From positions 1 to 5,243 of the forward strand of contig DAIAVG010000112.1 in the NCBI GenBank assembly GCA_027445725.1: DNA of 5,243 bases. The letters run 5' to 3'. The position numbers and the translations under genes were made by a program. This document shows positions 1 to 5,243 of this stretch, piece by piece. Under the pieces are notes generated by a model. It was not told the DNA's origin and ran no database searches. It saw nothing but the letters and a program-made list of their open reading frames with translations. The DNA comes from Acidithiobacillus sp. (GTDB lineage Bacteria; Pseudomonadota; Gammaproteobacteria; Acidithiobacillales; Acidithiobacillaceae). The stretch's first letter is position 1, and each line of letters opens with the position of its first letter.

Positions 1-555
1 GTAGCACCGGATACGCCCACCGCCATCGTCCAGAGCATAACCCAAGAGGTCATTCACGTATTGCAGGGGCATGAGGGACAATCCTTTACGCCCGCCGTCC
101 AAAACCACATCGCGGACGTTGTGCTGCCCCATATCGATTTCATGACCATGTCGCGCTTCGTCATGAGTCAATACTGGAGCCAGATGACGCCGACACAGCA
201 GGACGAGTTCGTCCGGCTTTTCAAGGATCAACTGGTCCACACGTACATGATTGCATTCAGTCACTACTCTGGACAGACGGTACGGATCCTCAGCAGCCGC
301 CAGATATATCAAAATCCTGATGTCGTGCAGGTGAACACGATGATTCTCCAAACGAACGGACTGGCGAACATTCCGGTCACCTATGCGTTCCTCCAGGAAC
401 GTTCCGGCTGGAAGATTTACGATGTATTCATCGACGGGATTTGCATGAACCTGACTTACCGGAATACGTACGGGCAAACAGTGGCCCATAAAGGAATCGC
501 CAGTTTTCTCCAGGATCTGAGCAAAAAGGAGCGGCCCTGGAATAAGGGCCAGTGA
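1..555 (+). CDS. mlaC: MlaC/Ttg2D-family phospholipid-binding ABC transporter protein, 5' partial
   Basis: The frame is open from base 1 and ends at TGA 553-555, giving 183 visible residues; the start and signal peptide lie outside the window. The TTG at 61 is an internal codon, since the residues before it already fit the family (PTAIVQSITQEV, the usual first helix). Seen: LPHIDF at residues 42-47 followed by SRFVMSQYW, the Phe-rich segment FVRLFKDQL with TYMIAF, then a strand-rich part ending in GWKIYDVFIDGICM, the family's 'W.iyDv.vdGvsl' motif, and a final helix with a basic tail. Known of the family: MlaC is a periplasmic shuttle carrying phospholipid between the outer-membrane MlaA complex and the inner-membrane MlaFEDB ABC transporter. 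No mlaB-like gene follows, so this is the last gene of its unit here. Paralogues in hopanoid or tolerance operons share the fold, so the exact lipid is uncertain. Confidence 0.85.
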   Translation, partial: VAPDTPTAIVQSITQEVIHVLQGHEGQSFTPAVQNHIADVVLPHIDFMTMSRFVMSQYWSQMTPTQQDEFVRLFKDQLVHTYMIAFSHYSGQTVRILSSRQIYQNPDVVQVNTMILQTNGLANIPVTYAFLQERSGWKIYDVFIDGICMNLTYRNTYGQTVAHKGIASFLQDLSKKERPWNKGQ

Positions 556-613
556 CTGCGGCGGACAATGGGCCGCGCCCAAAGAGAGGAGCGCCCATCC
601 GCACTGCACCTGA

Positions 614-657
614 GGTCTGAGCACGAAACATGCGGGTCAGACCCAGATTTATCTGAC
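614..657. other. Two overlapping, mutually exclusive inverted repeats downstream of mlaC
   Basis: GGTCTGA (614-620) pairs perfectly with TCAGACC (637-643), and GCA/TGC (621-623 with 631-633) extends the stem around a 7-base loop, leaving a 3-base bulge. The right arm is shared: GTCAGA (636-641) also pairs with TCTGAC (652-657). Both hairpins cannot form at once. No U-run follows either one closely on the plus strand. This could be 3' UTR structure of the mlaC message or chance; the function is unknown. Confidence 0.35.
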
Positions 658-674
658 GCCCATGCATGCGGCTC

Positions 675-763
675 AAAAAAGGTGGAACGCGGAATCGAGA
701 ATATTCGCAGAGGGTTACGAATGGTTCTCCAGACTGCGGAGCAGTCCCTTGGACGCTCCACCT
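675..763 (-). other. Structured, U-tailed minus-strand element (candidate small RNA or terminator)
   Basis: Read on the minus strand, AGGTGGAGCG (763-754) pairs with CGTTCCACCT (689-680) in ten consecutive pairs, one of them a G·U that would be an A·C mismatch on the plus strand. The 3' arm runs straight into six T (680-675). Inside lie a perfect 6-bp hairpin with a triloop (GACTGC, 746-741, with GCAGTC, 737-732) and a second possible stem around 689-708 or ATTCG/CGAAT. Helix plus U-tract is what an intrinsic terminator or the 3' end of a small RNA looks like, but the enclosed 64 bases are long for a simple terminator. No convincing promoter was found upstream on that strand, and no known RNA family was recognised. 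Confidence 0.3.
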
Positions 764-809
764 GGAACCTTCTCGTCGGCTACATCATCGCGCAAATTAC
801 CCAAAAACC

Positions 810-850
810 ATGGTCGTCACCAGGGGCCTTCCCAGCCCTGGCCGGACCAT
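810..850. terminator. Bidirectional intrinsic terminator between convergent genes
   Basis: ATGGTC (810-815) pairs with GACCAT (845-850), and CCAGGG (820-825) with CCCTGG (836-841), giving 12 bp around a 10-base loop with a small internal loop. On the plus strand a T5 run follows at about 859-863. On the minus strand the stem is followed within two bases by T5 (A5 at 804-808). This suits its position between mlaC (plus) and the beta-propeller gene (minus), although it lies roughly 255 bases past the mlaC stop. Confidence 0.6.
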
Positions 851-876
851 AACTGCTGTTTTTAGGATAATGCGTA

Positions 877-896
877 CATCCCGTTCGGACGGGATG
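877..896. terminator. Perfect 8-bp hairpin downstream of the beta-propeller gene
   Basis: CATCCCGT (877-884) and ACGGGATG (889-896) are perfect complements around a TCGG tetraloop. It lies about 100 bases past the stop of the minus-strand beta-propeller gene. No direct U-run follows on either strand, so it may be a processing or stabilising hairpin, or an auxiliary to the stronger terminator at 810-850. Confidence 0.35.
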
Positions 897-992
897 AGGC
901 CATGTCACACGTTTTTGCGTATTGCCGGGCATGACTCCATTCTCTTGGAAAAAGGAGCCTCCTCAAAATCCGGGGCGATTCACATCAGACAG

Positions 993-2345
993 TCAACCCA
1001 CAATCTTGCGTAATGGAATGGCTTCCATATATCCGGTATTGGAGCCAATAAAATAGGTTTTCCCTATCAACACCCCATTTTGGGGGCCAAAACCGCCGGA
1101 ACGATTATGGTACATATGAGTTAACACCCCGCTTTGGCGATTCAATGTGCAAATGGCGCCGCTCCCGGTGGGCTGAATTACCCACTTCCCCACCACCAAC
1201 GGCGCCGCCTTCATCCCAGCTGGGAGATGCTTCTGCCAGAGAATGTTGCCGTTCTGCAGATTGATGGCATATTCGTTGTGGGTAACCGGGCTTCCCGTAT
1301 AGATCGTACCATCGGCGATATCTGGAACCGCATCTTTATTACGAGGTGGGATCTTTCCAGAGCCCAGCAGTCGCGTCCACAGGATATGACCGTTTTGGGC
1401 ATTGACGGCCAACTCTTCCGAAGACGACCTCCCCTTGACTGTGTTGGGGCGTCGTATTTCTATCTGCCCGACCACGACGTTGCCTTGGGCCGCCCAAGTG
1501 CCATCCCCCCCGCTACTGGAGAAGATGTCTTCAGGATGCACCGTCCACAGCAACTTGCCAGAGGAACTGTTTACCGCATAAATCCGGCTGGGGTGCGTGC
1601 CGCCCATGACAATGATACGACCGCCATCTGCGGGGGTGGCCGACGACATACTGACAAAAGAACGGATGGCAGTCTTCCACAGCTCAGTGCCGTTTCGGGC
1701 GTTCAAGGCGTAGATGTAACCATCGCCATTGCCGAAAATCAACTTACCGTCTACATAAGTCGGCGTAGGCATGTCTTCGCCTTTCGTGTGATAGACCCAC
1801 CCAAGTCGGCCGGTCCGACCATTGAAAGCCTCAATTGCCGACACATCTGCGCCACGGATGACCTGAGCGCCAGGCACACCGAAAAGCTTGGCGTGACTAT
1901 AGGTGAAAACCGAGTTTCCTGCGCCCACATAGACCATTTCATGGCTGCCGGGTCGGGCCACGATGGGAGTGGACATTAGCTGGTTGTAGGCGTTGGCACT
2001 CCATAGCAGGTGCCCATTGTGCGCGTTTAGGGCATAGAGATAGCCATTGTCGTTGGACGCATAGACAGTTCCATGGGCAACGGCAACCCCAATGGGGAAG
2101 CCTACGAGATCCCGTATGGTCGTTACGCTGCGCACCACCTGTCGATTGATATCATTGCTGCCGGGAACCATGAAGGTCCAGGACACGGACGGAAACGCCG
2201 ATACATAATAGGCGTTGTGACTGGCATCCATAGCGTATGTGGTCCATTGCTGGGGCGTCTGCCCCGAATCGGCCTGCGCGGTGATACTGCAAAGTCCCGA
2301 GAGAGCCATGACTATCGTTGTGACAAGTATCTTCTTGCGTTGCAT
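993..2345 (-). CDS. Secreted PQQ-like beta-propeller protein, tetrathionate-hydrolase-like
   Basis: This complete 450-residue protein starts at ATG 2345 behind a good ribosome binding site. Residues 1-25 form a Sec signal peptide: basic MQRKK, a hydrophobic core, and likely cleavage after AQA. Cys19 lacks a proper lipobox, so a lipoprotein is unlikely. The mature part has repeated PQQ/pyrrolo-quinoline-type blades of the form 'YALNaxNGxxLW' near residues 101-115, 169-183, 210-223, 255-267, 311-323 and 358-370, plus a degenerate one near 397-410: a seven- or eight-bladed propeller in the periplasm or outside the cell. Known: such folds include BamB, quinoprotein dehydrogenases and the acidophile tetrathionate hydrolase TetH (about 500 residues), which cleaves tetrathionate without using PQQ. 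The N-terminal style (WTTYAMDASHNAYY, then WTFMVPG) resembles TetH more than BamB; this is a judgement from memory, so the function is inferred. The gene stands alone, convergent with mlaC; no clear sigma-70 promoter was found upstream. Confidence 0.85.
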   Translation of the reverse strand: MQRKKILVTTIVMALSGLCSITAQADSGQTPQQWTTYAMDASHNAYYVSAFPSVSWTFMVPGSNDINRQVVRSVTTIRDLVGFPIGVAVAHGTVYASNDNGYLYALNAHNGHLLWSANAYNQLMSTPIVARPGSHEMVYVGAGNSVFTYSHAKLFGVPGAQVIRGADVSAIEAFNGRTGRLGWVYHTKGEDMPTPTYVDGKLIFGNGDGYIYALNARNGTELWKTAIRSFVSMSSATPADGGRIIVMGGTHPSRIYAVNSSSGKLLWTVHPEDIFSSSGGDGTWAAQGNVVVGQIEIRRPNTVKGRSSSEELAVNAQNGHILWTRLLGSGKIPPRNKDAVPDIADGTIYTGSPVTHNEYAINLQNGNILWQKHLPAGMKAAPLVVGKWVIQPTGSGAICTLNRQSGVLTHMYHNRSGGFGPQNGVLIGKTYFIGSNTGYMEAIPLRKIVG

Positions 2346-2350
2346 AATTA

Positions 2351-2357
2351 TCTCCTA
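2351..2357 (-). promoter_or_regulatory. Ribosome binding site of the beta-propeller gene
   Basis: On the minus strand TAGGAGA lies five bases before ATG 2345-2343. It is a near-perfect Shine-Dalgarno at usual spacing and fixes the start directly before the signal peptide. Confidence 0.8.
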
Positions 2358-2360
2358 TGA

Positions 2361-2647
2361 AAAGGCGCTATTTCACATACTGAATTCCAGCCAGTTCCAA
2401 TTCCGACAATGTATCTACGATGCCCAGTGCCCGGATCACACCGGTAGAATTTAAATATGAGGCACAATATCACCACTTAACTGAATGATTTTTTGTGCAA
2501 TTATTCCGTATGACGCTCGGAAACCAAAAGATTTCCATCCGCTATTATGGAGCTGTTCGGCGACCTTGATCAAGTACCGTTGTGATCTCAAAAATCTATC
2601 TGCGAATAAAAATTCCTGCAGCAAGCTGCGGGGTATTCCCTCCGCCC
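2361..2647. other. Gene-free stretch upstream of the beta-propeller gene
   Basis: No coding frame is convincing here. Seen are an AT-rich block (about 2448-2500), a 10-bp perfect palindrome CTTGATCAAG (2565-2574), a GCACAA/TTGTGC inverted repeat (2462-2467 with 2493-2498), a GGAAA/TTTCC pair (2519-2523 with 2532-2536) and a 7-bp stem CCTGCAG/CTGCGGG with one G·U at 2615-2632. The part near 2361-2460 should contain the promoter of the minus-strand gene, but no -35/-10 pair at normal spacing is close to consensus. Confidence 0.4.
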
Positions 2648-2950
2648 CTATTTGTTAGATTTCGCTGCAAGCACCGGGGAATCAAACCCAAAGAGATTGA
2701 ATATAGCGGATGACGCGCAGTGCGCTGTGTAACGGCTTTTCCCAGCTTTCTGCGCCTCCTTGGCGATATAATTGCAGAAATATTTCCGGTAATTCAGTGT
2801 GTTGCGCTTCCTGGAAACGCGGAATCCCCTCATTTTCACACAAAGCGCAGTCTTCCCCTTCGCGATATCCGCGAAAGTCGCATTTCCCAGGTCTTGGCCA
2901 GTTGGTGTTCTTTAGTCGAGTTTCTGGAGACCAGCGGTCTGTTTGATACG
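2648..2950 (-). pseudogene. Possible frameshifted gene relic, function unknown
   Basis: One minus-strand frame reads acceptably from about 2950 (CDFRGYREGED, then FQEAQHTELPEIFLQLYRQ and LHSALRVIRYIQSL) and stops at 2682. Removing one T from the TTT run at 2690-2692 continues it without a break as SLGFDSPVLAAKSNK to a TAG at 2648. The joined C-terminus looks more protein-like than either frame alone, which suggests a one-base insertion in a formerly coding stretch. The upstream end cannot be placed: the open frame continues under the toxin-antitoxin promoter and into the antitoxin gene. No family is recognised, and codon usage does not strongly favour this frame, so it may be noncoding. Confidence 0.25.
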
Positions 2951-2955
2951 TGGGT

Positions 2956-2991
2956 TTGACGGACAGGCATGGGATGATACTTTGATATAAC
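2956..2991 (+). promoter_or_regulatory. Likely promoter of the toxin-antitoxin pair
   Basis: TATAAC (2986-2991) is one base from the -10 consensus and is preceded by TGA (2983-2985), an extended -10 element, 21 bases before the antitoxin ATG. A TTGACG (2956-2961) matches the -35 consensus but lies 24 bases from TATAAC, too far to pair normally; it could instead pair with TACTTT (2978-2983) at 16 bases. No clear operator palindrome is seen, although MazE-type antitoxins usually repress their own promoter. Confidence 0.4.
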
Positions 2992-3012
2992 TTAATGCTT
3001 TGGAGATGCCTC

Positions 3013-3270
3013 ATGCACACAACCAATCTGCGCAAGGTCGGCGGCTCGGTCATGCTGGCCGTTCCACCCGCCTTCCTCGATCAATTGCACCTGCAAGCCG
3101 GCGGGACGGTCGGCCTGGCCGTCGATCATGGCTGCCTGGTGGTCAACCCATGCCCACAAACGCGCTCCACGCTTGCGGAGTTGCTGGCCGCCTCGGACTA
3201 TTCGCAACCGCAACCAGCCGAGGAACGCGAGTGGGTCGAAGTGCCCCCCGTAGGCCGCGAGCCGCTATGA
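3013..3270 (+). CDS. mazE: MazE/ChpS/PemI-type antitoxin, AbrB/SpoVT fold
   Basis: The 85-residue protein starts at ATG 3013, with GGAG (3002-3005) seven bases ahead; the in-frame TTG at 2995 has no such site. Residues about 4-45 (NLRKVGGSVMLAVPPAFLDQL, with AGGTVGLAVDHGCLVV) are a swapped-hairpin AbrB DNA-binding domain with the typical 'kvGnS..v.iP' opening. Residues about 55-85 (LAELLAASDY, then EEREWVEVPPVGREPL) are the acidic, unstructured tail that wraps the toxin; 'EW....P.GrE' is a family hallmark. The stop overlaps the toxin start by four bases (ATGA), so the two genes are translationally coupled. It should neutralise the toxin and, with it, repress the operon. The gene is GC-rich compared with the flanking DNA, suggesting acquisition. 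The symbol is a family name; chpS would be equally apt. Confidence 0.85.
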   Translation: MHTTNLRKVGGSVMLAVPPAFLDQLHLQAGGTVGLAVDHGCLVVNPCPQTRSTLAELLAASDYSQPQPAEEREWVEVPPVGREPL

Positions 3271-3593
3271 GACGCGGCGACATTTATCTGGTGTCGCTCG
3301 ACCCGACTGCGGGGCATGAGCAAAGCGGCAGCCGTCCTGTCCTCATCGTGACGCCTGCCGAGTTCAACGAGGCGACCAAGCTGCCGATGATCCTGCCCAT
3401 CACCAATGACGACGAGTTCGCCCGACGCTTGGGCTTCGCAGTGCCCGTGATCGGCATCAAGACTACCGGCGTCGTGCGCTGTGACCAGCCCCGAGTGATC
3501 GACCTGACCGCCCGTCATGCCCGTAAGGTGGAAACGCTGCCGGTGCCGCTCATGGATGAAGTACTGGCGAAGGTCGCCACGCTCTTCGAGTGA
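3267..3593 (+). CDS. mazF: MazF/ChpB/PemK-type mRNA-cleaving endoribonuclease toxin
   Basis: This complete protein has 108 residues, close to the usual 110-116. MRRGDIYLVSLDPTAGHEQS is the conserved N-terminus: the RGD start and the basic and Gly-His-Glu loop around the active site, followed by SRPVLIVTP. FNEATKLPMILPIT follows, then the TGVVRCDQPRVIDLTAR block near residues 71-87, where MazF enzymes carry a conserved Asp-Gln and Arg. All signature blocks are intact, so the toxin is probably active. MazF-type toxins cut single-stranded mRNA at short sequences; the recognition site cannot be read from the sequence. There is no good ribosome binding site of its own; translation relies on coupling through the ATGA overlap with the antitoxin gene. 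No clear terminator follows before the convergent gene. Confidence 0.92.
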   Translation: MRRGDIYLVSLDPTAGHEQSGSRPVLIVTPAEFNEATKLPMILPITNDDEFARRLGFAVPVIGIKTTGVVRCDQPRVIDLTARHARKVETLPVPLMDEVLAKVATLFE

Positions 3594-4088
3594 GAAATGC
3601 CGCGAGGATAGCTGATAACGCGCTAGCGAGGACACACTGCAGCAATACCGATTCCATACTCGCAGAATCTCCGGGGATTCATCCTCGATGATCGTTACCA
3701 GCCACCGGTAATGATCCGGTCTACCGGGAACCGGCATGGACAGGAATCGCATCTCCCGCCGCCCTTCATTCAACCGCCGCAATTCTTCCTTCGTGGGAAT
3801 CGCAGGCTTCGGCTGATGGTCCGGGGACTGCTCACCCATCTCCCGCACCCAACTGATCGTTTCCTGAATCGCAATCGGCGGACCCGGCTGAAAAGTCGAC
3901 AGCCCCAAGGCCACATATCCCACTTCGGTACGCACATAGTGATCGGCAATCTCCTCGCGCAAGAACAGATCATTCACCAATCGCCGCGCCGACGCCTCGG
4001 AAATACCCCCGCGACAGGCCAGTTGCCGCACGATGGAATCCAGCCTGGACTGTTCCTCAGCGTTCATCAATAGCGGAATCCTTGCCAA
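3594..4088 (-). pseudogene. Unrecognised gene, apparently 3'-truncated beside the toxin gene
   Basis: The minus-strand frame begins at TTG 4088 or, more likely, ATG 4067 (MNAEEQSRLDSIVRQLACR), or at the TTG just before it; AAGGA lies 8-11 bases upstream of those two. It reads as a credible soluble protein to about SPEILRVW (near 3645): helical at the start (ARRLVNDLFLREEIADHY), then Pro-rich and charged (PKPAIPTKEELRRLNEGRREMRFL), then a strand-like DHYRWLVTIIEDESPE. Formally the frame stays open to 3198, but beyond 3593 it is only the antisense of the MazF gene, full of His and Arg and unlike the rest. The natural C-terminus therefore seems to be lost at a joint between about 3594 and 3650. 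No family is recognised. The gene is divergent from the integrase relic, 12 bases away. Confidence 0.5.
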
Positions 4089-4099
4089 TATGACAATGT

Positions 4100-4605
4100 T
4101 TGCGCAGATCCAGGCTGGCCGAGAAGGTTCGATGGTTGACGCATGATGAAGCGCAAGGATTGTTGGCCGAACTTCCCGAACATTTGCGGGATATGACCAC
4201 TTTTTCTCTGGCTACCGGATTACGGCAAACCAATGTCAAGTTGCTGGAATGGGGACAGATTGATCTTCGTCGCCGTGTTGCGTGGATTCACCCCGATCAG
4301 GCCAAAGCCAGACGTGCCATAGGCGTCAATAGGTTTCCGGGAAAGCATGGTGGAACGCCTTGAAGCGCGCCGACATTCAGAATTTCCGCTGGCATGATCT
4401 GCGTCATACCTGGGCCAGTTGGCATATCCAGTCCGGTACGTCTCTTTCAAAATTGCAGGAAATGGGAGGATGGGAAAGCCTCGACATGGTACTTCAATAC
4501 GCACATCTGGCAGAGGATGCCAGGAACATTGATACCATCCTTTCCGGTGTGATTGGCACAAATTCGTCACAGGCCCCGGAAGATGATCAGAAAAACACCT
4601 CATAA
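4100..4605 (+). pseudogene. Tyrosine recombinase (phage/island integrase) relic, internal deletion and frameshift
   Basis: Two frames together form the catalytic domain of a phage-type integrase. The first (from 4100) carries KVRWLTHDEAQGLL, ATGLRQTNV with the box I Arg at 4223-4225, and IHPDQAKARRAIGV with a probable catalytic Lys, then goes off at about 4328 and stops at 4361-4363. The second, open from 4333, gives GKAWWNALKRADI, then HDLRH (His 4393, Arg 4402), GGW (Trp 4471) and YAHL with the nucleophilic Tyr codon at 4498-4500, ending at TAA 4603-4605. Relatives have about 40 more residues between these parts, so a deletion whose length is not a multiple of three is likely. The N-terminal arm and core-binding domains are also missing; no frame before 4100 supplies them. 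The protein cannot be functional. Its 3' end sits 13 bases from the tRNA scar, the usual place of an integrase beside its attachment site. Confidence 0.85.
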
Positions 4606-4617
4606 CCACTTGATTTA

Positions 4618-4663
<46 letters not shown>

Positions 4664-4721
4664 TCTAGCCCCATAATCCCGCTTACACTATGTATTTATA
4701 GCATATTCCTGCGCGGATACT

Positions 4722-4814
4722 TTCTACAAAATGGCATGCCGGGACAAAATATTTCCATTACAAAACAATGGCGAGTTTTCAGTTGTAGAAGGCTTTAGTC
4801 ATTCCTGATTCTAC
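4722..4814. repeat. Cluster of inverted repeats beside the attachment scar
   Basis: TTCTACAA (4722-4729) is the exact complement of TTGTAGAA (4783-4790). TTCTAC recurs at 4809-4814. Between them CCATT (4755-4759) pairs with AATGG (4767-4771). The 160-base stretch 4664-4823 is AT-rich and carries no gene. The repeats could be integrase arm-binding sites, or, for the minus-strand gene ending at 4824, a weak 3' hairpin (4814-4809 with 4790-4785). Neither is proven. Confidence 0.3.
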
Positions 4815-4823
4815 CTGTGAAGC

Positions 4824-5243
4824 CTATTTGATCTGGTCCGCAAGGTCTGTTTCGACAATCTCCAGCAGTGATCGCTCACCGCATAGGAAGATCGAGGCGG
4901 TTGAGCGGGTGGGATGAATCAGACACCCAAGTCCAATACCATCAAGCCGATCTTTTGTGACATGCCGCCGGCGGGCTATCGGTGTCGTTCCCCACGTTCC
5001 TACCTTCAGTTTCAGGTAAACAGCCAGGTCGAACAGGCTCATTCTTCGCACATGCTCTCGCCAGTGCTCAGGTGAGAACGGCTTCCAAAGGTCAACCGAT
5101 CGGTTCACCGTCTGCATGGGAGTGGGGCCGTATGCCAGATCTCCGGATTCGTAGGGGGCTGGATCAATCTTGATGATCAGGTTTGCTCCGGCCCAGGCCA
5201 GGGCATCCTGGCCGAGCCTGCTCCAAGACAGCACCAGGAGTTT
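4824..5243 (-). CDS. Unrecognised protein, 5' partial at the window edge
   Basis: The frame is open from 5243 and ends at TAG 4826-4824, giving 139 residues; the GTG at 5234 need not be the start, since the codons before it are also open. I do not recognise the family. Seen: a start with WSRLGQDALAWAGANLIIKIDP (helix, then strand), a Pro/Tyr/Gly loop with YGPTPMQTVNRSVDLW, then FSPEHWREHVRRMSLFDLAVYLKLK, a basic RRRHVTKDRL, and a strand-rich end (IGLGCLIHP, STASIFLCGE, then LLEIVETDLADQIK). There are no membrane spans or signal peptide, so it is probably cytoplasmic. Balanced composition and a long open frame support real coding. It lies beyond the tRNA scar and may be cargo of the element on that side. 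Confidence 0.6.
   Translation of the reverse strand, partial: KLLVLSWSRLGQDALAWAGANLIIKIDPAPYESGDLAYGPTPMQTVNRSVDLWKPFSPEHWREHVRRMSLFDLAVYLKLKVGTWGTTPIARRRHVTKDRLDGIGLGCLIHPTRSTASIFLCGERSLLEIVETDLADQIK

Noticed and set aside
675..763. tRNA-Ser-like gene on the minus strand
   Set aside because: A 7-bp acceptor-like stem and a CTGGAGA loop resemble tRNA-Ser(GGA), but there is no D-arm, no proper T-loop, and a strong internal hairpin contradicts the cloverleaf.
568..865. Short plus-strand frames after mlaC
   Set aside because: No good ribosome binding sites, no recognisable product, and they run through the strong inverted repeats and the terminator stem.
949..963. Short AGGA/TCCT stem followed by T5 on the minus strand
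   Set aside because: Only 4 bp with a 3-base loop, too weak to call a terminator although it lies just after the beta-propeller stop.
1134..1979. Long plus-strand frame of 281 codons
   Set aside because: It lies wholly antisense to the beta-propeller gene, whose signal peptide and repeats are clear; its composition is not protein-like.
2660..2700. T-arm-like GGGTTTGATTCCCC on the minus strand
   Set aside because: No matching acceptor, anticodon or D-arm could be found around it; it falls in the possible gene relic.
3000..3593. Antitoxin-toxin fusion frame of 197 codons
   Set aside because: It has the toxin frame but reads the antitoxin region out of frame; the true genes overlap by four bases with their own starts.

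Overview
The window looks like a patchwork of host genes and mobile-element debris from a Gram-negative bacterium of moderate GC. A Mla lipid-transport subunit and a secreted PQQ-type beta-propeller resembling tetrathionate hydrolases suggest a sulfur-oxidising acidophile of the Acidithiobacillus type. That assignment is inference; no single feature proves it.

Left part (1-2360): the 3' part of an mlaC-like gene on the plus strand faces a complete secreted beta-propeller gene on the minus strand. The 437-base gap between their stop codons holds no convincing gene. It does hold a bidirectional intrinsic terminator and several strong inverted repeats, one of which, read on the minus strand, forms a branched fold closed by a 10-bp helix and ending in six U.

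Middle part (2361-4090): an AT-richer stretch holds a possible frameshifted gene relic, then a GC-rich, tightly coupled MazE/MazF-type toxin-antitoxin pair. Just downstream, a minus-strand gene of unknown function loses its natural 3' end close to the toxin stop codon, so the pair appears to lie at a recombination joint.

Right part (4090-5243): a tyrosine-recombinase (phage/island integrase) relic lacks its N-terminal domain and carries an internal deletion with a frameshift. It ends 13 bases before the 3' half of a tRNA-Pro(GGG) gene in reverse orientation, a classic attachment-site scar. Beyond the scar lie a cluster of inverted repeats and the 3' part of an unrecognised minus-strand gene that runs off the window.

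Taken together, 2650-5243 reads as the edge of one or more integrated elements at a tRNA-Pro target, with a dead integrase, a toxin-antitoxin module that may stabilise the region, and truncated passengers. I see no complete novel multi-gene system. The most unusual items are the structured U-tailed element at 675-763, the orientation of the tRNA scar relative to the integrase, and the two unrecognised proteins.
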